Of a DNA stretch of 64,000 bases, positions 8,250 to 16,432 are shown piece after piece. The notes below the pieces were generated by a model. It saw only the letters and a program-made list of their open reading frames with translations, had not been told where the DNA came from and did not search any database. The DNA is from an uncultured Eubacteriales bacterium (GTDB lineage Bacteria > Bacillota > Clostridia > Peptostreptococcales > Anaerovoracaceae): the NCBI GenBank assembly GCA_900545135.1, contig UQXL01000007.1:24504-88503 (forward strand), written 5' to 3'. A program made the position numbers and the translations under genes. Numbering within the stretch: position 1 is the first letter of the stretch; each line of letters begins with the position of its first letter.

Positions 8250-8290
8250 ATATTACCATTTTTTCCTCGCCTGTGCAAATATTTTTGCAC
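8250..8290 (-). promoter_or_regulatory. Activator gene promoter overlapped by the third palindrome
   Basis: On the minus strand, TTGCAC (8273-8278) and TAATAT (8250-8255) are spaced by 17 bp, a good sigma-70-type promoter for the activator gene. The -35 box is one arm of the perfect palindrome GTGCAAA-TATT-TTTGCAC (8273-8290), the same 18-bp element as in the ord enhancer. Binding there should block RNA polymerase, implying negative autoregulation. Confidence 0.7.
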
Positions 8291-8319
8291 TTGAGTGTTT
8301 GTCGCCTAACTTCTTTTCC

Positions 8320-8348
8320 TTGAAAAAGATGCCGTTTTCTGTCATAAT
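8320..8348 (+). promoter_or_regulatory. Promoter of the ArsR-like gene
   Basis: TTGAAA (8320-8325), 17-bp spacer, CATAAT (8343-8348). It points rightward, 55 bp before the ATG at 8403, and diverges from the activator promoter. Confidence 0.65.
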
Positions 8349-8402
8349 ATACAAGGTAATTATCTCCGGCAAAACGCGGAGAATCAAGAGAGGAAATAAA
8401 TC

Positions 8403-8726
8403 ATGAGACTCAGAAAAGATACAGATGAAATGCTGGAGGAGGAGATTCTCCTCATCGCAAGGGTTTCAGACGCTCTGGCTCACCCTGCCAGAATAAAAAT
8501 TTTCAGATATATAATGCAGTCAAACCGCGCCATGGTTCAAGTGTGCAATAAGGATTTGGTGGCTCACTTCGACTATGCTCAGGCTACTATTTCTCAGCAT
8601 GCTAAAAAACTGGTGGATTCCGGTCTTGTGGAAGTCAAAAAACAAGATAAGTTTTCATATTATTATGCTAACCTGGGAATGCTCATGCAGTATCTAAACG
8701 CTACAAAGAAATTTTCCGTGTCGTAA
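8403..8726 (+). CDS. ArsR-family winged-helix regulator
   Basis: DNA-binding protein of 107 residues with an ArsR-type winged helix (residues about 12-95). The segment ALAHPARIKIFRYI and the recognition helix region YAQATISQHAKKLVDSGLV are typical. No CxC metal-binding motif of the classic ArsR/SmtB type is seen in the recognition area, although there is a Cys at residue 44 (QVCNK), so the signal is unknown. An AGAGAGGAAAT ribosome site precedes the ATG. It is divergent from the sigma-54 activator and shares the intergenic operator, so it may be part of the same control circuit, which is inference. Confidence 0.85.
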   Translation: MRLRKDTDEMLEEEILLIARVSDALAHPARIKIFRYIMQSNRAMVQVCNKDLVAHFDYAQATISQHAKKLVDSGLVEVKKQDKFSYYYANLGMLMQYLNATKKFSVS

Positions 8727-8745
8727 CGACCTAACGTTCAAAGGC

Positions 8746-8944
8746 TATGCTCAGGTGCTCGAGTGCTATTCACAAATGTTCGCCGGCAGCAGGCAAAACC
8801 TCAAGAGACAACCGCCAAGGCTGCTTAAAACCGCAGGCAACAAACATTAATCAGGCTCTTACGAAAAAGCGGCAATCTTGCATGTATGCGATTTAGAACA
8901 GCGGCCGATATATCTGTGCCTGGCATAGCCGCACCTGAGGCATA
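8746..8944. repeat. Noncoding segment bounded by 13-14 bp inverted repeats
   Basis: TATGCTCAGGTGC (8746-8758) and GCACCTGAGGCATA (8931-8944) are inverted copies differing by one inserted base, and enclose about 170 bp without a plausible gene. An inner GGCATAGCC (8922-8930) partly repeats the same arm. It fills the gap between the ArsR-like gene and rlmH. It could be a miniature mobile element or a large RNA fold. No clear target duplication was found. Confidence 0.35.
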
Positions 8945-8954
8945 CATAGAAAGC

Positions 8955-9434
8955 TTATTTATGATAAGTTTCGTTTCTGATAATTTTAAATGCTCTGTAT
9001 ATCTGCTCCAAAAGCACCGTTCTCATCATCTGATGCGGAAAAGTCATCCTTGAAAACGACAGCTTAAAATCAGCTCTGTCGCTCACTTCCCGGCTTAGTC
9101 CAAGACTTCCTCCTATTACAAAGGTTATATCGCTTTTTCCTTCTATCGCCAGTCTGTCAATTTTATCCGCCAGCTCTTCCGAGGAAAGTTCTTTCCCTTT
9201 TATTTCAAGAGTAATGACATAAGAACCTTCTTTTATATTTTTGAGAATGCTTTGTCCCTCTTCAAAAATCACATTTTGCTCATAAGCTGCCGAGGCCTTG
9301 TCGGCAAGGCGCGCTTCCTTCAGCTGAAGGATTTCCAAATCGCAATACTTTGAAAGTCTCTTACTGTATTCGGACACGGCGTCAACCCAATACCTTTCTT
9401 TTAACTTCCCTATGCAGACTATGCGTATGCGCAT
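8955..9434 (-). CDS. rlmH: 23S rRNA (pseudouridine-1915-N3)-methyltransferase RlmH
   Basis: SPOUT-class methyltransferase (159 residues) that uses S-adenosylmethionine to methylate pseudouridine 1915 of 23S rRNA on assembled 70S ribosomes. The family signature FVIGGSLGLS is at about residues 105-114 and the C-terminal FSRMTFPHQMMRTVLLEQIYRA is at 127-148, followed by the typical end NETYHK. The start at 9432-9434 is supported by AAGGAG 8 bases upstream and gives the standard family length; an upstream in-frame start would add six residues with no ribosome site. Confidence 0.95.
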   Translation of the reverse strand: MRIRIVCIGKLKERYWVDAVSEYSKRLSKYCDLEILQLKEARLADKASAAYEQNVIFEEGQSILKNIKEGSYVITLEIKGKELSSEELADKIDRLAIEGKSDITFVIGGSLGLSREVSDRADFKLSFSRMTFPHQMMRTVLLEQIYRAFKIIRNETYHK

Positions 9435-9525
9435 AACGCTTCTCCTTTTCATCGTTTAACAATTACTGCAACTCTCATTTCTTATCTTATGCGTTTCCCG
9501 CCTTTATTCCCGATTCAAACTTATA

Positions 9526-10335
9526 TTAAATAAAAATCAAATCTGTCATTATTCCCTTTTCAAGTGTATCCAAAAGCAAATCCTTGCCTACGTAGTAGCC
9601 ATCCTCTTCAAGAAGATTTCTGACCGTCAGCATCGCCTGCTGAGGAGTATTGTTCTCCTGACTCATATGCGCCAGCAAAACCCTCGGAATTCTCTTTTTA
9701 TCCGTTGTCTTAAGGAAATCACTTATGCACTTTGCTGCCGCTTCGTTGGAAAGGTGTCCCTTGTCGCCTAAAATCCTGCGCTTAAGGTCATAGGGATATT
9801 TTCCGTAAAGCAAGATGTTCTCCTCATGGTTAGCCTCGACCACCAGCAAATCAGAACCCTTTACGGCTTCTCTTATCTCATCTGTTACGCAGCCGGTATC
9901 GGTAACTATAGAAATTTTCTTTCCGTTTCTCTGAAAGCTGAAGCCAACCGGCTCCGCCGCATCATGGGAAAGGCTGAAGGCGCTCACTTGGACTTCTCCT
10001 ATCATAAATGTATCTCCGCTGCGTATGATTTTCATCCGTTCCGGGTCGATTCTTGCAGTTTTCTCCGTCAAGGACTCAAAGGTTCCTTTTGTTGCATAAA
10101 ACGAAGCATGGGTAGTCACCTCGGACGTCCTGTTTAGACTTCTGCTGTGGTCCCAATGCTCATGAGACAAAACGACGCCTGTTATCTTATACGGCTGTAC
10201 GTCAAACAGCTTGAGATTTTCAAAAATCTTAACGCAGCTCAAGCCCACCTCAACCAATATATTTGTATTGTCGCTCTTAACAAAATAGCCGTTTCCCGAG
10301 CTTCCGCTGGAAAAGGAGCAGAATGCCAAATCCAT
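9526..10335 (-). CDS. yycJ: Metallo-beta-lactamase-fold hydrolase, YycJ/WalJ type
   Basis: Probable zinc-dependent nuclease-like protein (269 residues) of the YycJ family, which in Bacillus is linked to the WalKR operon and DNA repair. The N-terminus SFSSGSSGNGYFV is characteristic. The metal motif HEHWDH is at residues 58-63, with later ligands in DTGCVTD and LAHMSQ. It is upstream of rlmH in the same direction, a pairing also seen near yycJ in other Firmicutes. A GAGG site lies 7 bases before the ATG. Confidence 0.9.
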   Translation of the reverse strand: MDLAFCSFSSGSSGNGYFVKSDNTNILVEVGLSCVKIFENLKLFDVQPYKITGVVLSHEHWDHSRSLNRTSEVTTHASFYATKGTFESLTEKTARIDPERMKIIRSGDTFMIGEVQVSAFSLSHDAAEPVGFSFQRNGKKISIVTDTGCVTDEIREAVKGSDLLVVEANHEENILLYGKYPYDLKRRILGDKGHLSNEAAAKCISDFLKTTDKKRIPRVLLAHMSQENNTPQQAMLTVRNLLEEDGYYVGKDLLLDTLEKGIMTDLIFI

Positions 10336-10532
10336 TGCAAATCCTCTGTTTTCTTATTATTTTAACAGTACGCCTCATCAGCACCTGTCAGGCTGCTTTG
10401 GGTCGTACAAATATGCTCGTTTTTTAAAACGCATTATATATAATAGCATAAAAAGCGGCAAAAGACAAAGGGAGATAGCCCCAAAAATCCAGCCTGCAAA
10501 TTTCCGTTTTTAAATTTATCCCGGAAAATCCG

Positions 10533-10561
10533 TTGTAAAATCATCTGAAATAAGCCATAAT
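10533..10561 (+). promoter_or_regulatory. Promoter of rnhA
   Basis: TTGTAA (10533-10538), 17-bp spacer, CATAAT (10556-10561), 28 bp before the rnhA ATG. Confidence 0.6.
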
Positions 10562-10588
10562 ATTATCATGTAAAAAAGGAGAGCTTTT

Positions 10589-11143
10589 ATGGATATTTTG
10601 AGAATTTACACAGACGGAGGCTGTTCCGGAAATCAGGAGTCTGTCAACTTCGGAGGCTGGGGCGCCATACTTGAAATGGGAGAGCATCAAAAAGAGCTGT
10701 GGGGCGGAGAAATCAACACCACCAACAACCGTATGGAACTTACAGCAGTAATCGAAGCTTTTAACGCTCTTAAAAGAGACGGGCTTTGCATACATGTATT
10801 CTCCGATAGCTCCTACGTCACCAACTGTTTCAGAGAAAAATGGTATGAAGCTTGGGAGCGCAACCGTTGGAAAAACGCCGCCCGAAAATCAGTAGAAAAT
10901 CAGGATTTATGGAAAGAGCTCCTCGCTCTGGTCCGCCGGCATGACGTAAAGTTTTTCCGGGTAAAGGGTCATGTAAACTTAAACAGCAAAAATGCAAAGC
11001 CTGACAGCCTCTACGAAAAATTCGTTCAATGGAACGGCACAGGATTTTCCTTCGATGACTTTAAATATATAACGGAAATGAACAACAGAGCCGATTATCT
11101 CGCCAATGTCGGTATCGACAGCGTTAAAAATCCGGCGCCTTAG
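10589..11143 (+). CDS. rnhA: Ribonuclease HI
   Basis: Endonuclease that cuts the RNA strand of RNA-DNA hybrids. In 184 residues the catalytic carboxylates are visible as Asp9 (YTDGG), Glu50 (NNRMELTA), Asp73 (FSDSSYV) and Asp169 (NNRADYLAN). It is longer than E. coli RNase HI (155) because of an insert between the VKGH motif (125-128) and the last Asp. The gene is monocistronic with its own promoter and a strong AAGGAG ribosome site, and converges with the RND exporter gene. Confidence 0.93.
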   Translation: MDILRIYTDGGCSGNQESVNFGGWGAILEMGEHQKELWGGEINTTNNRMELTAVIEAFNALKRDGLCIHVFSDSSYVTNCFREKWYEAWERNRWKNAARKSVENQDLWKELLALVRRHDVKFFRVKGHVNLNSKNAKPDSLYEKFVQWNGTGFSFDDFKYITEMNNRADYLANVGIDSVKNPAP

Positions 11144-11284
11144 GCCTTCCTGCACCTGAAATTAAAACTCTTCTACAAGGAAGGCCGGTTGAAAACAAAA
11201 TACCAAAAGAGACGTTTTGAAACAGCTCCCGTTGCCCAGTCCTGCCAATCGTTAGCTTGTCAAGCCTGCCTTTTAAGGCCGGCT

Positions 11285-14200
11285 CTACTCCGCCACCAAA
11301 TCGCTTACGTCCAAATCCTCTTCTTTCGTATACTTATATTCCTTGCCGGTAAATATATCATAAATTATAGGCACTACGAACAACGTAAGTATAGTTGCGT
11401 AAACAAGGCCGCCAATACATACAAGAGCGATAGGCTGCATCATATCAGTACCGGCAGTTTTTCCCACGGCCATAACCACAAGTCCCAATATAGTAGTCAG
11501 ACTTGTCATCAGCACAGGTCTGATACGAGTAGAACCGGCTTCTATTATAGCCGCTGTCTTTTCCTGACCCTTTGCTCTGAGCTGATTAATGTAATCAACA
11601 AGCACGATACCGTTGTTTACGATTATGCCCACCAGCATTATCAAACCTACCATTGCTATAATGCTTATTTCCTTTCCGAATATGAGCAGTGCAAGCAAGC
11701 CGCCCGTAAAGGCCAAAGGAATCGTAAACATTACGATGAACGGCGATCTCAGAGACTGGAACTGAGCGACCATTATCAGATATACGAAGAGAATTCCGAG
11801 AGCCATCATCTTTACAAGATCCCACATAGACTCCATTATCATCTCATTTTCTCCGGCGAACTCGTAGGTCACGCCCTCCGGTGCCTGATAATCGGCAAGT
11901 GCTTTTTCGGCCTCTTCAGTTACCAGAGTAACGTTATAACCCTCTTCAAGTTCCCCTGAAACGCTGATATATGTCCGCTGATTCTCACGGTTGATGGCCG
12001 GCAAAGTTTCCTTTTCCTCCATTTCCGCGATCTCAGAAAGCTTTACAGTCTTGGTATTTCCCTGGGAATCGGTTCCCTCGATGGTGAGATTCTCAAGGGT
12101 TTCTATCGTTATGTCGGAAGAAGCTGCTTCGCTGACTATCACGTCATAATTGTCTCCCTCCCAGGAAAGGGTAGTCGACGTGGTCTCCGACGTAAGGGCT
12201 TCTGCCACCTGCATGTAAACCTGAGCCACGGTCAGACCGTTTCTCATAGCCTTTTCCTTGTTCACGGTGAAATGTATCTCCGGGTCGTTTTCCTGCAGGC
12301 CGTTGTCTACGGATTTTATTCCCTCGACCTCCCCAAGCTCTTCTCCTATCTTAAGAGCGGCAGCCTGAAGCTCGTCGGTATCGTTTCCGTAAATATTTAT
12401 TCCAACTCCGCTGCCTCCGAGAGCTGAAGTATACGAAGACATGGACGATGAGCTGAACATTTCGACATTGCAATCCATATCCTTGCATTTCCTTTCAATG
12501 TCGCTGCATATCTCTTCGCCGCTCCTGTCGGATTCTTCGTCCACAAGTACGTATATGCTGACCATGTTGGTCGAAGTCTCGCCTGTAAGCATGTTGGAGG
12601 AAGAAAGCATTCCTGCCGCCGTCTCAACGCCGTCCACTCCCTGAATGGTTTCGAGAACTGAATCGGCCATTTCCTTTGTTTCTTCCAGCTTGGCTTCTTC
12701 GTCGTTCATTATCATAGTCCCGGAAAGCTGCGGCGTAGACATATCCGGTATAAAGATAAATCCCTTGGCCAGAGCAGCGACTACGCTGAAAACAAGCAGG
12801 CCGAGAGCCGCGATCAATACGAGAGCTTTATGTCTTAAGTTCCACGAAAGCAGCCTTATATATCCTTTTTTAAATGCAATAAATTTGTTTCCCTCCGGCT
12901 TCATTTCCTTTCTGAACATCATAGACGACATCGACGGAACGAGAGTCAAAGCTATTATCAAGCTTGCCAGCAGCGAATAAGTTATGGTTAGTGCCATATC
13001 TGTGAAAAGCTGTCTGGTGATTCCCTGCACGAATACTATCGGCGCGAAAACGCATATAGTGGTCAGGGTCGAGGCGGTAATCGCGCCTGCAACCTGCTTG
13101 GCTCCTGCTACAGCTGCTTTCTTCGACGACACTCCCATTCGTCTGAGCCTGAATATATTTTCTATTACTACGATGGAGTTATCGACAAGCATTCCTACAG
13201 CAACAGCAAGTCCCGAAAGAGAAATCATGTTCAGCGTAACTCCTGAAAAATACATCAAAGCAAGGGCGAACATCACGCTTATCGGAATCGAAAGCAACGT
13301 TATAAGAGTAGGTTTAATGTCTCTGAGGAAGAAAAGCAATATTATAACGGCAAACAGCGCTCCCCAACCTAGGCTCTCTCCGATGGCGCCGATTATAAGG
13401 TATATGTATTCTCCCTGGTCCATCATGGTGGTGAAAGTCAAGCCCTCGTATTCGGCTGAAAGCTCTTCAAATTTTTCTCTTATGTTGTCTGAAACGGTCG
13501 CTGTAGGATAGTTGGACTGCTTGGAGAAAGTCAGCACTACGCCCGGCTGGCCGTTTATGCTGGCATAGACGGCGTCGCTGTTGTCTGCGATGAACACGTC
13601 GGCAACGTCGCTCAAATGTATGTCCCCCAAGCCCTCTATATTGAAGAGGAATTGATTTTCTATATCCTTAATATCAGTAAATTCATCTCCTATGCTTACA
13701 AGATATTTAGCCCCGTCTTCCTGAACATAGCCTGCCGGCATTGAGAAATTCTGCCCCTGCAAAACGCCTGAAACCATCTCCATTGTAATCATTGAGGAAA
13801 GATCCGCTTGTTTCAGGGCCTGATTTCCCGCAGAGTTTATTTGAGTCATTGCGCTGTTCAGACGACTCTTCTGAGCGGTGAGCTGACCCTGAGCTTCCTC
13901 CAGCTGAGCATATGCTTCATCAAAGGAATCCTGAGCGGTATAGGTTCCTCTTTCCGCCTGTTTATAAGCTTCCTTCAGCATCTCTACCTGCTCATTGGCA
14001 GTCTTACTGTCTATCATTAAAGCTGCCAGCTCCGATGAAACGTCTTTAAGCTGTCTCCTCAAATCCTCGTTAGTAGGCTCAAAGCTTATCTGCGCCTCCA
14101 GCGCCGCCTTCTGATACTCTAAGGTATTTATCTGAGTCGCCAGAGAACTGGCCTTTGCAACTGCTGCGTCAAGCTCTGCGCTTACCGAAGAAAGCTCGTC

Positions 14201-14926
14201 ATATGTGCCCTCTTTAGTAGCTTGCAGCTCTTTTTTCGCTTCCGCCAGCTGAGCTTCTGCCTTTTTAATTTCACCCATACCTGTATTTATCTGTGACTTG
14301 GCTTGTGCCAAAGAGCTGTTGGCTTTATTCAGCAATTTGATATTAAGCGCTTCTATTTTCTCCTCATTTATAGAAACATTGATTTTTGATTCTATCAGTC
14401 CGCCCGTACCAACGCTGGCGACTCCCGTCACCCCTTTCAGTTCATCTACAAGCGTATCCTCAACAAAGGCTGAAAGCTCTTCAACATCATAGCCTTCTCT
14501 GTCAACGGCAGTTATTGCTATAGGCATCATGTTTGGATTTATCTTCATTATATACGGTGAGCCTATTGATTCGTCCCATGTTCCCTCGACTAGGTCAACG
14601 CTTTGCAGGATATTCACTATGGCGGTATCCATACCGGTGTCCTGTTCAAATTCCAATATTACAAGGGAATAATTGCTCCCCGATACAGATTGTATATTTT
14701 TTAGATTTTCGGTAGTGGCAAGCCCCTGCTCCAAGGGCTGCGTCACAGTTCTTTCTATTTCCTCCGGCGTGGCTCCGGGATATGTAGTCATAACCACCAC
14801 GTATGGCAAATCCATGCTTGGAAGCAGGTCGGGAGTCATCCCAAGAACTGACACTATTCCAAGTGCTATTATGATAACTACTACCACAAATATCGTCATA
14901 GGTTTTTTTACGCTGAATTTTGGCAT
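11285..14926 (-). CDS. RND-family efflux transporter with a long coiled-coil insert
   Basis: Proton-driven exporter of the AcrB/SwrC superfamily (1213 residues, about 12 membrane segments in two halves). The N-terminal signature MTTYPGATPEEIERTVTQP and the TM4 segment VDNSIVVIENI (proton-relay Asp kept, neighbouring Asp replaced by Asn) are clear. About 180 extracellular residues, roughly 200-380, are an Ala/Gln/Glu-rich heptad region not found in ordinary RND pumps. No membrane-fusion or outer-membrane partner is nearby. The start at 14924-14926 gives MPKFSVKKPMTIF, directly before the first membrane helix. Substrate unknown. Confidence 0.9.
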   Translation of the reverse strand: MPKFSVKKPMTIFVVVVIIIALGIVSVLGMTPDLLPSMDLPYVVVMTTYPGATPEEIERTVTQPLEQGLATTENLKNIQSVSGSNYSLVILEFEQDTGMDTAIVNILQSVDLVEGTWDESIGSPYIMKINPNMMPIAITAVDREGYDVEELSAFVEDTLVDELKGVTGVASVGTGGLIESKINVSINEEKIEALNIKLLNKANSSLAQAKSQINTGMGEIKKAEAQLAEAKKELQATKEGTYDELSSVSAELDAAVAKASSLATQINTLEYQKAALEAQISFEPTNEDLRRQLKDVSSELAALMIDSKTANEQVEMLKEAYKQAERGTYTAQDSFDEAYAQLEEAQGQLTAQKSRLNSAMTQINSAGNQALKQADLSSMITMEMVSGVLQGQNFSMPAGYVQEDGAKYLVSIGDEFTDIKDIENQFLFNIEGLGDIHLSDVADVFIADNSDAVYASINGQPGVVLTFSKQSNYPTATVSDNIREKFEELSAEYEGLTFTTMMDQGEYIYLIIGAIGESLGWGALFAVIILLFFLRDIKPTLITLLSIPISVMFALALMYFSGVTLNMISLSGLAVAVGMLVDNSIVVIENIFRLRRMGVSSKKAAVAGAKQVAGAITASTLTTICVFAPIVFVQGITRQLFTDMALTITYSLLASLIIALTLVPSMSSMMFRKEMKPEGNKFIAFKKGYIRLLSWNLRHKALVLIAALGLLVFSVVAALAKGFIFIPDMSTPQLSGTMIMNDEEAKLEETKEMADSVLETIQGVDGVETAAGMLSSSNMLTGETSTNMVSIYVLVDEESDRSGEEICSDIERKCKDMDCNVEMFSSSSMSSYTSALGGSGVGINIYGNDTDELQAAALKIGEELGEVEGIKSVDNGLQENDPEIHFTVNKEKAMRNGLTVAQVYMQVAEALTSETTSTTLSWEGDNYDVIVSEAASSDITIETLENLTIEGTDSQGNTKTVKLSEIAEMEEKETLPAINRENQRTYISVSGELEEGYNVTLVTEEAEKALADYQAPEGVTYEFAGENEMIMESMWDLVKMMALGILFVYLIMVAQFQSLRSPFIVMFTIPLAFTGGLLALLIFGKEISIIAMVGLIMLVGIIVNNGIVLVDYINQLRAKGQEKTAAIIEAGSTRIRPVLMTSLTTILGLVVMAVGKTAGTDMMQPIALVCIGGLVYATILTLFVVPIIYDIFTGKEYKYTKEEDLDVSDLVAE

Positions 14927-14981
14927 TATTTTTCTGTTCTCCCTTCTGATAGGCGTAAAATTCATGAATGAATTGATATGC

Positions 14982-15044
14982 GCTTGCAATGCAAGCTTTG
15001 CTTTCGTTTTAATTTACATGAAACACTTACTATGCAAGCTTTGC
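14982..15044. promoter_or_regulatory. Palindrome and direct repeat upstream of the RND gene
   Basis: GCTTGCA-A-TGCAAGC (14982-14996) is a perfect palindrome, and ATGCAAGCTTTGC occurs twice, at 14989-15001 and 15032-15044, 43 bp apart. They sit 56-118 bp upstream of the RND start codon in a 444-bp gap that otherwise holds only the leader of the thioredoxin gene. A repressor operator is plausible. No regulator gene is adjacent. Confidence 0.45.
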
Positions 15045-15370
15045 CCTATACTTGTTTTGAATGTAACAGCTTCGTATTTTGAAAATCCGCTGCAATTTTT
15101 ATATGCTTTTTATTTTTTTAAAAGGTTCTCCGTTATCCGTAAGCTTTGTCAAAGAAAATCTCCGATTTTGGGAACCATAGAGGTTATTATAACATAAAAT
15201 TCTTTTCGATACTATTTTATTCTGTCGTTTTTGAGGTATAATAAATCAGTGCAGCACTTCATTTCTCCTCAAAAGCAAGCAGAACGCAAGGCAAAATATA
15301 GTGATTTTAAACCAAGAAAAAATTTATTACTTTAAATCATAATAATTAAAATTATTACGGAGGTACTTAA

Positions 15371-15673
15371 ATGATTACTACAGTAACTAAAGACAATTTT
15401 GACAAAGAAATTACAGAATCAAAAGAAACCGTACTTGTGGATTTCTGGGCAGCCTGGTGTATGCCGTGCAAAATGCTTTCCCCTGTAATCGACGCAGTCG
15501 CCGAGGAACGTAAAGACGTCAAAATCTGTAAAATAAACATTGACGAAGAACAGGAGCTGGCAATCCGCTTCGGCATAATGAGTATTCCCACGGTAATGGT
15601 ATTCAAGGGCGGCAAAGTCGCCGGAAAATCCATAGGCCTGGTCTCAAAAGAAGAAATTCTTTCTCTGCTGTAA
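15371..15673 (+). CDS. Thioredoxin with CMPC active site
   Basis: Cytosolic dithiol carrier of 100 residues with the full thioredoxin fold. The active site is WCMPCK (Cys30, Cys33), where the usual second residue Gly is Met, which should change the redox potential and partner choice. The cis-Pro is kept (MSIPTVMVF). An ACGGAGG ribosome site precedes the ATG. A TATAAT element lies at 15237-15242 but without a good -35 box. It is followed by the two-component system, with no terminator evident between them. Confidence 0.93.
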   Translation: MITTVTKDNFDKEITESKETVLVDFWAAWCMPCKMLSPVIDAVAEERKDVKICKINIDEEQELAIRFGIMSIPTVMVFKGGKVAGKSIGLVSKEEILSLL

Positions 15674-15746
15674 AAAATAAATCGAGTAATTTCCTTAAAA
15701 ACACTTTAACATATAACGTATCAGATTTCTTTTTATGGAGGCATTT

Positions 15747-16418
15747 ATGAGAATACTTTTGGCAGAGGATCAAAAAGATTTGAACAAAATCATCAACAAA
15801 CGCCTTTCCGTTGAGGGATATTCGGTAGACAGCTGTTTTGACGGCGAAGAGGTTTCCGATTTCACTGCGGCCGCTTCCTACGACTGCATCATCATGGATA
15901 TCATGATGCCTAAAAAAGACGGACTTACCGTTTTGCGTGAAATGCGTCAACGTGGGGACTCCACCCCTGTGCTGCTTCTCACCGCAAAGGATACTGTTCA
16001 AGATAAAGTCACCGGCCTCGATCTGGGAGCCGACGACTATCTGGTCAAGCCTTTCGCCTTTGAAGAACTTATCGCAAGAATCAGAGTTATAACCCGCAAG
16101 GCTTCAGGCAATTCCTCCAATGTTTTTCACATTGCAGATCTCACCTTGGACGTTGCTTCCCACAGCGTAACACGAGGAGGAGCTGCAATCAGCCTTTCAG
16201 CCAAGGAATTCGCCCTTCTCGAATACATGATGCGAAATAAAGGCTTGGTTTTATCAAGGGAAAAAATAGAAAATAATCTATGGAATTACGATTATGTCGG
16301 CGGTACCAATGCAGTCGACGTTTACATACGTTATCTGCGAAAAAAAATCGACGACGGCCGGGACAAAAAACTAATCCATACCGTTAGAGGCGCAGGCTAC
16401 GTTCTGAAAGAAGAATAA
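15747..16418 (+). CDS. OmpR-family response regulator
   Basis: Two-domain regulator (223 residues): receiver domain with phospho-acceptor Asp51 (IIMDIMMPKKDG), switch residue Thr in LLLTAKD and the conserved Lys in LVKPFAF, then an OmpR/PhoB winged helix with the usual ending VRGAGYVLKEE. The start at 15747 is chosen because GGAGG lies 5 bases upstream; the earlier ATG at 15735 contains that ribosome site. It pairs with the sensor kinase that follows 14 bp downstream and probably binds the direct repeats in front of the PepSY gene. Confidence 0.95.
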   Translation: MRILLAEDQKDLNKIINKRLSVEGYSVDSCFDGEEVSDFTAAASYDCIIMDIMMPKKDGLTVLREMRQRGDSTPVLLLTAKDTVQDKVTGLDLGADDYLVKPFAFEELIARIRVITRKASGNSSNVFHIADLTLDVASHSVTRGGAAISLSAKEFALLEYMMRNKGLVLSREKIENNLWNYDYVGGTNAVDVYIRYLRKKIDDGRDKKLIHTVRGAGYVLKEE

Positions 16419-16432
16419 AACAGAAATACGAT

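Noticed and set aside
11143..11186. GGCCTTCC/GGAAGGCC inverted repeat after rnhA as a terminator
   Set aside because: The loop is 28 nt and no T run follows, so it is not supported as a terminator.
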